DNA of 13,284 bases. Source: Bacteroidales bacterium (lineage in GTDB: Bacteria; Bacteroidota; Bacteroidia; Bacteroidales; P3). Positions within the stretch are counted from its first letter, which is position 1; the number at the start of each line of letters is the position of its first letter. The notes beneath the pieces were generated by a model that saw only the letters and a list, made by a program, of their open reading frames with translations, did no database searches and had not been told where the DNA came from. A program made the position numbers and the translations under genes. The stretch is from assembly GCA_031271725.1 (NCBI GenBank), contig JAISVE010000034.1:1-13284 (forward strand), given 5' to 3'. Positions 7,230 through 13,284 of the stretch are shown here, in pieces.

Positions 7230-8438
7230 ATGGAAAAGATATTAGAACGTGAAAATTATTTACAACAGCTTGCTGTATGGATTGATAAACCGGTAATCAA
7301 GGTTATAGTCGGACAAAGACGTGTTGGAAAGAGTATGTTTATTTTTCAAATTATGGAACATATTCGTAAAAAGAATACAAAAGCAAATCTTATTTATATA
7401 AATACGGAGAATGAGGAATATCAGCATGTCAAAGACTACAAAACATTGCAAAAAGAAGTAAATTCTCGTTTAAAAGAAAAAGTCAAAAATTATCTTTTCA
7501 TTGACGAAATTCAAGATATTGCTGAATTTGAACGGGCTTTGCGAAGTTATTTATCCAAAAATCAATGTGATATTTATATTACCGGAAGTAATTCACAACT
7601 GATGTCCGGAGAACTTGCCTCATTTCTAAGCGGACGCTATGTGGAATTTAAAATCCATCCGCTATCATTCTCCGAATTTTGTTTGTTTCACGTTTTGCCC
7701 AAAGATAACAATACCTTATTAAAATATTTCCGTTATGGCGGAATGCCTTTTCTAAGACATTTACCTCTTGAGGATTTAACCGTAAACGAATATCTGCAAA
7801 GCATATATAATACAATACTTTTGCGTGATATTGCCGAACGTTACGAAGTTCGCAATATTCATTTACTTAAATCTTTATCTCGTTTTATTGCTGACAGTGC
7901 AGGAACAAATTTTTCGTCCCTCAGCATAAGTAATTATTTTAAATCAATAAACATTCAAGTATCACCAAAAACTATTTTGGATTATGTTGATTATCTTAAA
8001 AGTGCATTTATAGTTAATCACGTTGAGCGTTACAACCTAACCGGTAAAAAGATACTGACTTCGGGAGGAAAACTTTATTTTGAAGACTTTGGTTTGCGCA
8101 ATTCTATTGTAGGTGGTTTCAAACTTATCGATATTCAAAAGGTATTGGAAAATGCCGTGTATATGCACCTTTCAAGACAAAACTTCAAAATTTTTGTTGG
8201 TCAAATTAACGATAAAGAAATTGATTTTATTGCTGAAAGAGGCAATGAAAAATGCTACATTCAAGTTGCTTACAAACTTCAATTAGATAAAACTATTGAC
8301 AGAGAGTTCGGTAATTTGCTAACGGTCAAAGATAATTTCCCCAAAATCGTAGTAACTATGGATGAACTTGCCGGTACTGACTATCAAGGCATAAGACATA
8401 TCCATATTATTGATTTTTTGCAGATGGATAAGTTTTAA
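7230..8438 (+). CDS. ATPase with AAA_14 and DUF4143 domains
   Basis: A 402-residue protein of the large prokaryotic AAA_14/DUF4143 group. Numbered from the ATG at 7230, Walker A is GQRRVGKS (28-35), Walker B is NYLFIDEIQDI (87-97), and the sensor-type segment ITGSNSQLMSGELASFLSGR covers 117-136. The C-terminal DUF4143 part contains ENAVYMHL (307-314), EIDFIAE (330-336) and an IQVAYKL strand (344-350). That layout resembles a PD-(D/E)XK nuclease fold, although the last motif carries Gln345 where a catalytic acid would be expected. I chose the ATG over an in-frame GTG at 7221 because the ATG gives a more usual leader length after the promoter. The gene has its own promoter and converges with the next gene, whose stop codon begins 3 bp away. 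The cellular role of this family is not established; the nuclease-like reading is inference. Confidence 0.9.
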   Translation: MEKILERENYLQQLAVWIDKPVIKVIVGQRRVGKSMFIFQIMEHIRKKNTKANLIYINTENEEYQHVKDYKTLQKEVNSRLKEKVKNYLFIDEIQDIAEFERALRSYLSKNQCDIYITGSNSQLMSGELASFLSGRYVEFKIHPLSFSEFCLFHVLPKDNNTLLKYFRYGGMPFLRHLPLEDLTVNEYLQSIYNTILLRDIAERYEVRNIHLLKSLSRFIADSAGTNFSSLSISNYFKSINIQVSPKTILDYVDYLKSAFIVNHVERYNLTGKKILTSGGKLYFEDFGLRNSIVGGFKLIDIQKVLENAVYMHLSRQNFKIFVGQINDKEIDFIAERGNEKCYIQVAYKLQLDKTIDREFGNLLTVKDNFPKIVVTMDELAGTDYQGIRHIHIIDFLQMDKF

Positions 8439-8447
8439 AATTTATCC
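8426..8447. terminator. inverted repeat spanning two convergent stop codons
   Basis: GGATAA at 8426-8431 and TTATCC at 8442-8447 are perfect inverted arms. The middle (TTTTAAAA) is itself palindromic, with one G-T pair between. Both the TAA of the ATPase gene (8436-8438) and the stop of the minus-strand gene (8442-8444) lie inside. It may act as a shared end signal for both transcripts, but no external T-tract supports it. Confidence 0.35.
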
Positions 8448-10019
8448 TTGATGTGCGGGTCTTAAAAGATCGGTTACAGTCTTAACGGGAGTAAAAACGC
8501 TAATCGGAGTTTCTACAAAACAAGTAATCCACTTAGCCATTGCGCCATTCCACAAGCCCGGCAGTTCCATTGCCTTAATGTTTTTTCCCTTTACGGATTT
8601 TTCCGTTATAAAAGCAGTAGAAGGGTCAATGTATTTTTTTAAGTCGAATTTCTTTCCTTTGTAATCCCTTATCCAGCAAGCCAAGTCAACAGGATTAAAA
8701 TGGGTTGATTGTTCAAAAATTGCTTTTTGTTTGGCATTCTTTAGGTCTATTTGTGAACTTTCTACTATTTGCAGAGATGTATGTTTGTTGCCTGTTGTGA
8801 GTTTACTGCCTGCTTTCGGACTGCTGTCGCTTACAGTAAAAAACGGACCGCCACCCGGCTCACCCTCATTCTTTACCATTCCGCAAACTCTTATGGGCGC
8901 ATTAAATGCTTTTTTCCAATACGCTTTTTTTTCTGCAAATGAAAATTTTTTGTATTTGTCAGGTGTGTCTATAAACAATCTTTCCGCAAAAAATTCTATT
9001 GCTTCAATGTCGCTTTCGACAAAATTTTTAGAACTTAAATCGTTTAGAAAACCATGAATATTGTCCTTGATAGCAATTAGATATGCACCTATAAGTTTCT
9101 TGTAGCGCAGGGTATCACTGCGTTTTTTGCTTGTGGTGATATTGTCGATATTCTTTATAAAAACAAGTTCGGAATCCAGGGCATTTACATTTTCAATAAG
9201 TGCACCATGTCCACCCGGACGGAATACTATTTGTCTTTTTTCATCTCTGAAAATTTTATTGTCTAACGTTACGGCAACGGTATCTGTAGCGGGGTTTTGA
9301 ATGGAATATGTGATGTTGTATTTTATGCCGAATTTTTTCTCGTATTTTGGTAATACTTCCTTTACCTTTTTCTTAAATTCCGACAAATGTTCGGATGATA
9401 CGGTAAAATGAATTTTTGTTGCGGCATATTCCGCAGCTTCCATAAGATGTTCCTCAATTGCCGTTACAGGCGTTTTCTCTTCAATATGGAAGAGCAATAA
9501 ACCTTTGGGCAGTGAGCCGTAATTAAGTCCGTTTTCTTTTTCCAAAAGTGCCCGCAACACTTCTTTGTGATTGGAAAAATCTTTTACTTTTGCTGAGAGT
9601 TCCTTGTAAAAAGGAAAGTCTTTTATGTGTTTGAAAAATTCAGCTGCTTCGCCTGTGGGCTTTGCGCTGCTGCCCGTTTTGTTGCATTCATTGTTGCCAG
9701 CTTTGCTGCGTTTACTGCAGCCCGCTTTCAGTTCATCATAATATGCAAAAAGCGATTTGAACATACGGGTTGCAGCACCCGATGCAGGCACAAATTTTTG
9801 AATATCGCAAATGCTCGACATCTCATCATAAAAATCAACATATCTGTCAATTTCTTTCTGCGAAAAAGAAATTATTTTTCCATTGCCGACTGTTGCCGCT
9901 TCTTGCAATGAAATGTAAGGAAAGCCGGTTTTGAATGCTTTCAATTGTGCCGAAAGTTGTTTTTCGGAGATACCCTTTTTTTTGAGAAGGGCAATGTCGG
10001 AAGTTGATAGTTTTTCCAT
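8442..10019 (-). CDS. DUF4301 family protein
   Basis: A 525-residue cytoplasmic protein without signal peptide or membrane segment, recognisable as DUF4301, a family found mainly in Bacteroidota. Conserved segments are KFVPASGAATRMF (75-87), FRPGGHGALIENVN (266-279), FIKNIDN (287-293), CGMVKNEGEPGGGPF (379-393), QSTHFNPVDL (437-446), ELPGLWNGAMAKW (485-497) and the C-terminal VFTPVKTVTDLLRP. The GAATRM loop near the N-terminus and the GGHG and N-x-D motifs recall nucleotide-sugar pyrophosphorylases, whose N-terminal loop binds NTP. A nucleotidyltransferase-like fold is my inference; no substrate is known to me. Residues about 99-124 (Ser/Lys/Asn-rich, SKRSKAGNNECNKTGSS) look like a flexible insert. 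It converges with the ATPase gene and diverges from the lipoprotein gene. No clear promoter was found on its side of the 138 bp gap. Confidence 0.88.
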   Translation of the reverse strand: MEKLSTSDIALLKKKGISEKQLSAQLKAFKTGFPYISLQEAATVGNGKIISFSQKEIDRYVDFYDEMSSICDIQKFVPASGAATRMFKSLFAYYDELKAGCSKRSKAGNNECNKTGSSAKPTGEAAEFFKHIKDFPFYKELSAKVKDFSNHKEVLRALLEKENGLNYGSLPKGLLLFHIEEKTPVTAIEEHLMEAAEYAATKIHFTVSSEHLSEFKKKVKEVLPKYEKKFGIKYNITYSIQNPATDTVAVTLDNKIFRDEKRQIVFRPGGHGALIENVNALDSELVFIKNIDNITTSKKRSDTLRYKKLIGAYLIAIKDNIHGFLNDLSSKNFVESDIEAIEFFAERLFIDTPDKYKKFSFAEKKAYWKKAFNAPIRVCGMVKNEGEPGGGPFFTVSDSSPKAGSKLTTGNKHTSLQIVESSQIDLKNAKQKAIFEQSTHFNPVDLACWIRDYKGKKFDLKKYIDPSTAFITEKSVKGKNIKAMELPGLWNGAMAKWITCFVETPISVFTPVKTVTDLLRPAHQG

Positions 10020-10042
10020 AACAGTTAAAAATTAAACACAAT

Positions 10043-10077
10043 TTTAATAAAAATTTTGGAAATTTTGTGTAAATTTG
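10043..10077 (+). promoter_or_regulatory. possible promoter of the OmpA/TPR lipoprotein gene
   Basis: TAAATTTG at 10070-10077 matches the -7 consensus, but the upstream TTTA at 10043-10046 is 23 bp away, longer than the usual 19-21 bp. If used, the leader would be about 75 nt and would contain both hairpins at 10083-10128. Confidence 0.35.
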
Positions 10078-10082
10078 TGGAA

Positions 10083-10128
10083 TTGCGGGTTTTGCTCGCA
10101 ACATTAGGTTATTTTCATAATAATAACC
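10083..10128 (+). promoter_or_regulatory. two tandem leader hairpins
   Basis: TTGCG at 10083-10087 pairs with CGCAA at 10097-10101. GGTTATT at 10107-10113 pairs perfectly with AATAACC at 10122-10128. Both lie between the candidate promoter and the lipoprotein start at 10158. They could affect mRNA stability or translation. No known riboswitch pattern was recognised. Confidence 0.35.
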
Positions 10129-10157
10129 GTTTGTAAAGAATTAAAAACGAAAGATAT

Positions 10158-11975
10158 ATGCAAAAGAAATTTTATTTGCCGTTTATATGTTTGTTAACGG
10201 CAGTCGCAGTATTGTCATCTTCTTGCGAGAGTTTGAAAAAGATGGTGCAAAATCACCCGACTATGGCTAAATATGAAGTGAAGCCGAATCCGCTTGAGAT
10301 GCGTGGTGATAAAATTCAGTTTGAACTTAAAGGCAATTATGCGCCTAACTACTTTAACACAAATGCTGTTGTTGTTGTTCAGCCGGAACTCAAATATGAA
10401 GGAGGTTCACAACTTCTGAAACCTTATATTTTGCGTGGTGAAAAGACAAAAGGCAACGGAACGCTTATTAACAAAGCGGCCGGCGGCAGTTTTACATATA
10501 GTGAAACTATAGATTACAAGCCCGGAATGGAACAAAGCACACTTGTTCTTAACCCCGCTGCTTATGTTGAAAAGAAAGCCAAAAAACTTCCTCCGGTAAC
10601 AAATGCCGCAGAAGCAATGGCTGTGCCCAAGTCAATGAATCTCGGCGAAGTTACTCCTGCAACAGGCACACAAATAACCGCTACACGTCTTGACAATGAA
10701 GCAGGCTACACATCAATAGAAAAAGATAAATACGAAAAGGAAACAATTTTGTGGAAAGAAGCATCTATCTACTTCCTTGTAGATATGTATAACCTTGATT
10801 GGAAAATTCCCATGAACAAAGAGCAAAAGAATGTAGATGCTCTTAAATCGCTTGACACTGCTTTGAGATCAGGTATGCAGATCAAGAGTATAAGTGTTGA
10901 TGCCTGGGCTTCTCCCGAAGGCGAGGAACTTAGAAACAGCAAACTTTCACAGCAACGCGCCTTGACTGCGAAAAAACATGTTGATGATGCGAAGAAAAAG
11001 GCAACCGATGCACGTGCAAAACAATTAAAGGTAAAGCCTGCTACAATAGAACAAAAAATTGATGTTGATACTGCATCACATGGCGAGGATTGGGACGGTT
11101 TCCTTTCTGCTGTGGGCAAGTCTGATATTAAGGAAAAGAATACAATCCTCAATGTTATCAATTCAAATAAAGATATAGACAAACGCCATCAGGAAATAAA
11201 TAATATGGTGGTTATCTACAAGGAGATTGAAGATCAAATTCTGCCTCCGCTACGCCGCTCTATCATAAAGGTTGGTTTCCTTGAGCCTAAAAAGACAGAC
11301 GAGCAGATTGCCGAACTTTCACTTACTGCACCGGACTCCCTTAAACTTGAAGAACTGCTTTATTCGGCAACTCTCACTGAGGACAAGAATAACAAGATAA
11401 CGATTTATACTTCCGCAACAAACATTTATCCGGATGATGTTCGTGCTTATGTTAATTTGGCTTCGCTTTATATTGCGGATAAAAATTATGACAAGGCTTC
11501 GGAAGTGTTGCAAAGTGCTAATGGTGTTAAGCCAAACACTCCTTCGGTGTTGAATAACTTTGGTGTTGTTGCGCTTGCAGCGGGCGATTTCAAAAATGCA
11601 AAAGATTATTTCGATCAGTCCGGCAATGCTGAAGCAAATAAAAATAAAGGTATCCTTGCCATAAAAGAGGGCAATTACAGTTCGGCTGTTAGCAGTATGT
11701 CTGATGACAAGTGCGGTTACAATCTTGCTCTTGCGCAGCTTCTCAACAATGATGTTGCTTCCGCTAAAAGTACTCTTGATTGCATGAGTCCGATGACGGC
11801 AGATGGTTTGTATCTGAAAGCTGTTTGTGCTGCACGCGAGAAGAACGCTTCTGCAGCTGTTGAGGCATTGAAGCAGGCGATTTCCGAAAAGCCGGCTCTC
11901 AAGGCTCAGGCGCAGAAAGACGTTGAGTTTAATCCTGTTAAAGATAATACAGAGTTTCAAAATCTTTTGAGATAA
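10158..11975 (+). CDS. lipoprotein with OmpA-like and TPR-like regions
   Basis: A 605-residue exported protein. A short signal sequence ends in LSSSC, so Cys23 is the likely lipidation site; the following ES residues fit Bacteroidota outer-membrane lipoproteins. Residues 35-140 (KYEVKPNPLEMRGDKIQFEL and onward) look like a beta-rich domain. Residues about 200-360 form an OmpA-like region, with ISVDAWASPEGEELRNSKLS followed by QQRALTAKKHV (245-275). This matches the usual peptidoglycan-binding pattern, although a Lys/Ala-rich stretch at 270-300 interrupts it. From about 397 to 600 there are helical TPR-like repeats (YVNLASLYIADKNYDKASEV, VLNNFGVVALAAGDFKNAKD). The likely role is linking the outer membrane to peptidoglycan or scaffolding an envelope complex; the TPR part suggests a protein partner. 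I do not recognise a specific gene name. It precedes rpmG, which has its own promoter. Confidence 0.85.
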   Translation: MQKKFYLPFICLLTAVAVLSSSCESLKKMVQNHPTMAKYEVKPNPLEMRGDKIQFELKGNYAPNYFNTNAVVVVQPELKYEGGSQLLKPYILRGEKTKGNGTLINKAAGGSFTYSETIDYKPGMEQSTLVLNPAAYVEKKAKKLPPVTNAAEAMAVPKSMNLGEVTPATGTQITATRLDNEAGYTSIEKDKYEKETILWKEASIYFLVDMYNLDWKIPMNKEQKNVDALKSLDTALRSGMQIKSISVDAWASPEGEELRNSKLSQQRALTAKKHVDDAKKKATDARAKQLKVKPATIEQKIDVDTASHGEDWDGFLSAVGKSDIKEKNTILNVINSNKDIDKRHQEINNMVVIYKEIEDQILPPLRRSIIKVGFLEPKKTDEQIAELSLTAPDSLKLEELLYSATLTEDKNNKITIYTSATNIYPDDVRAYVNLASLYIADKNYDKASEVLQSANGVKPNTPSVLNNFGVVALAAGDFKNAKDYFDQSGNAEANKNKGILAIKEGNYSSAVSSMSDDKCGYNLALAQLLNNDVASAKSTLDCMSPMTADGLYLKAVCAAREKNASAAVEALKQAISEKPALKAQAQKDVEFNPVKDNTEFQNLLR

Positions 11976-12003
11976 ATTATAATTCATGGGTTTGTTTTAA
12001 GGC

Positions 12004-12034
12004 TTGTTTTTTTATAATAAAATAGTTACCTTTG
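12004..12034 (+). promoter_or_regulatory. promoter of the rpmG operon
   Basis: TACCTTTG at 12027-12034, followed by C, matches the -7 consensus TAnnTTTG exactly. TTG within a T-rich stretch at 12004-12006 serves as the -33 element, 20 bp upstream. The leader before rpmG would be about 50 nt and contains a tandem 13 bp repeat. Confidence 0.6.
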
Positions 12035-12041
12035 CAGCCCT

Positions 12042-12067
12042 TTTGAGAAACGGATTTGAGAAACGGA
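12042..12067 (+). repeat. tandem 13 bp duplication in the rpmG leader
   Basis: TTTGAGAAACGGA occurs twice in direct succession (12042-12054 and 12055-12067) without mismatch, just after the predicted transcription start. It may be a recent slippage event or a paired binding site. Confidence 0.85.
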
Positions 12068-12088
12068 AGTATTTTAAGATTTTGAGTT

Positions 12089-12277
12089 ATGGCAAAAAAG
12101 AATAAAGAGGCACGAATCCAAGTTATCCTTGAGTGCACAGAGCAAAAAACCAGTGGCGTTGCCGGAATGTCTCGTTACATTACGGTTAAAAACAAGAAAA
12201 ATACGCCTGATAGAATGGAGTTGAAAAAATACAATCCGTTCCTTAAAAAAGTAACTGTTCATAAAGAAATTAAATAG
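12089..12277 (+). CDS. rpmG: 50S ribosomal protein L33
   Basis: A 62-residue basic protein of the large ribosomal subunit. ILECTEQKT near residue 13, then [20 protein letters not shown] and [12 protein letters not shown], is the L33 signature. Only one cysteine (Cys16) is present, so this is the zinc-free form. It is followed after 8 bp by the DUF4295 gene, the usual Bacteroidota order. In relatives rpmB (L28) normally lies just upstream; here that place is taken by the lipoprotein gene and a promoter. The ATG at 12089 gives the expected MAKK start. Confidence 0.96.
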   Translation: MAKKNKEARIQVILECTEQKTSGVAGMSRYITVKNKKNTPDRMELKKYNPFLKKVTVHKEIK

Positions 12278-12285
12278 TTTAGACA

Positions 12286-12441
12286 ATGGCAAAGAAAGTA
12301 GTTGCAACCCTTAAAACATCAACCGGTAAAGATTTTGCAAAGGTTGTTAAGTTGGTTAAGTCACCAAAAACAGGTGCATATACATTTAAAGAAGAAATTA
12401 TTCCAAACGACAATGTTAAGGATTATTTCGCAAAAAAATAA
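12286..12441 (+). CDS. DUF4295 small basic protein
   Basis: A 51-residue protein starting MAKKVVATLKTSTGKDFAKV and ending NDNVKDYFAKK. It belongs to DUF4295, a small Lys-rich family that in Bacteroidota sits between rpmG and ftsY. Its position and composition suggest a ribosome-associated protein, but the role is not proven. It starts 8 bp after the rpmG stop and is surely co-transcribed with it. A strong terminator follows 26 bp after its stop. Confidence 0.92.
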   Translation: MAKKVVATLKTSTGKDFAKVVKLVKSPKTGAYTFKEEIIPNDNVKDYFAKK

Positions 12442-12467
12442 AATTGTTTTGTTTTCATAAGCAAAAG

Positions 12468-12504
12468 GCGGCATTTGTTATTTAACAAATGTCGTTTTTT
12501 GTTT
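12468..12504 (+). terminator. intrinsic terminator of the rpmG-DUF4295 operon
   Basis: GCGGCATTTGTTA at 12468-12480 pairs with TAACAAATGTCGT at 12483-12495 (two G-T pairs), followed by TTTTTGTTTT. This is the clearest rho-independent terminator in the window. It would separate the ribosomal genes from ftsY. Confidence 0.85.
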
Positions 12505-12507
12505 TAG

Positions 12508-12630
12508 AGAAAACTTCTAAATTATTCAAATTTCTGCGTTACACATCACTCGTGGCTCGGTCACGTACTTGAGTACGCTCCCTCGCTTCTCGTTCGTGTG
12601 CCTTGAACTTTGAAGTTTTAGAAGTTTTCT
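12508..12630. repeat. palindromic intergenic repeat element, copy B
   Basis: The arms AGAAAACTTCTAAA (12508-12521) and TTTTAGAAGTTTTC plus T (12617-12630) are perfectly complementary over 14 bp. The core at 12554-12583 matches the reverse complement of 2827-2856 at 29 of 30 positions. Flanking parts such as GTTACAC on one side and TGTGCCTTG on the other also resemble copy A. The element fills almost the whole gap between the terminator and ftsY and ends 20 bp before the ftsY ATG. Confidence 0.8.
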
Positions 12631-12650
12631 ATTAAAGATGCAATAAAATT

Positions 12651-13284
12651 ATGGAAAGTTTTTTTTCAAGAATTAAGAAGGCGGTTATAGGTAAATCGCA
12701 GGTTGATGACGAGGTATTGGATAACCTTGAGGAAACCCTGATTACCTCTGATGTGGGGGTTGATACAACGCTCAAAATTATCGACAGAATTTCTGCAAGG
12801 GTAAAGAAGGATAAATATACAAGTACATCCGAACTGAATAATATCTTGCGGGAAGAAATTGCAGCCTTGCTTGAGGAGAGAGGTGCTGCTGTGGGTGCCG
12901 GCGGTATTGTATCGGCTATTGATACAAGTAAGAAACCTTACGTTATAATGGTTGTTGGTGTGAATGGAGTAGGCAAGACTACCACTATCGGCAAACTTGC
13001 TTACAACCTCAAAAAAAGCGGCTTAAATGTTATGCTTGGGGCTGCCGATACATTTCGTGCCGCAGCCATAGAGCAATTGCAGGAATGGGGCAGACGTGCC
13101 GATGTGCCTGTTGTGGCGCAGGCGATGGGCGCAGACCCTGCTTCTGTTGCGTTTGATACTTTACAGTCGGCGGTTAGCAAGGGCACTGATGTTGTGATTA
13201 TTGATACGGCGGGGCGTTTGCACAATAAGGTTAACTTGATGAATGAACTCACCAAGATAAAGAACGTAATGAAAAAAGTTACGC
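12651..13284 (+). CDS. ftsY: signal recognition particle receptor FtsY (3' end outside window)
   Basis: The first 211 codons of the SRP receptor GTPase, which docks ribosome-nascent chain complexes at the inner membrane with Ffh. The N domain covers about residues 1-85 (DDEVLDNLEETLITSDVGVD). The G domain then begins, with the P-loop GVNGVGKTT at 103-111, DTFRAAAIEQL at 133-143 and DTAGRL at 185-190. The frame is open to the last base. An in-frame TAA at 12633-12635 rules out an earlier start, so translation must begin near 12651. The protein therefore opens directly with MESFFSRIKKAVIGKS, the amphipathic membrane-targeting segment, without the longer charged leader I expect in many Bacteroidota homologues. 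No promoter matching the consensus was seen between the terminator and the ATG. Confidence 0.96.
   Translation, partial: MESFFSRIKKAVIGKSQVDDEVLDNLEETLITSDVGVDTTLKIIDRISARVKKDKYTSTSELNNILREEIAALLEERGAAVGAGGIVSAIDTSKKPYVIMVVGVNGVGKTTTIGKLAYNLKKSGLNVMLGAADTFRAAAIEQLQEWGRRADVPVVAQAMGADPASVAFDTLQSAVSKGTDVVIIDTAGRLHNKVNLMNELTKIKNVMKKVT

Noticed and set aside
11319..11987. 222-codon minus-strand frame opposite the lipoprotein gene
   Set aside because: Low-complexity Ile/Arg/Asn-rich product without domains, antisense to a well-supported TPR coding region.

Overview
The window looks like chromosomal DNA of a member of the Bacteroidota, probably Bacteroidales. Three things point there: secreted proteins with type IX secretion (T9SS)-like C-terminal tails; the rpmG, DUF4295 and ftsY gene order with Bacteroidota-specific families (DUF4295, DUF4301); and promoter-like sites of the Bacteroidota primary-sigma form TAnnTTTG with a weak -33 TTTG about 20 bp upstream, mostly without Shine-Dalgarno sites. 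No tRNA, rRNA, CRISPR array, insertion sequence or phage gene was seen.

Left end (1-2478): the tail of one exported protein, a small secreted protein with a YPNP-type T9SS domain, and a secreted subtilisin-like protease. They are tightly packed (13 bp gap, then a 4 bp ATGA overlap) and look like one operon. The 469 bp that follow (2479-2947) hold no credible gene but are dense in structure. In order there is a promoter-like site, a foldable segment of about 140 nt that looks like a small RNA (possibly 6S-like), a perfect 13 bp hairpin with T-tract, and a palindromic repeat element. Then comes aspS (aspartyl-tRNA synthetase).

Middle (4739-8438): a tandem pair of secreted EndA/NucM-family endonucleases whose bodies have diverged, while their C-terminal tails share a 92 bp identical DNA block. 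After them is an AAA_14/DUF4143 ATPase with its own promoter. It converges with a large DUF4301 gene on the minus strand, and the two stop codons lie inside one inverted repeat. The exported protease and nucleases suggest scavenging of protein and extracellular DNA.

Right end (10020-13284): a divergent intergenic region with two leader hairpins, a lipoprotein with OmpA-like and TPR-like regions, then rpmG (L33), a DUF4295 gene, a strong intrinsic terminator, a second inverted copy of the palindromic element, and the first 211 codons of ftsY.

The most interesting non-coding signals are the RNA-like cassette upstream of aspS and the two-copy palindromic element. The element has a 30 bp core identical at 29 positions, while its outer arms differ in sequence between copies yet remain self-complementary in each.
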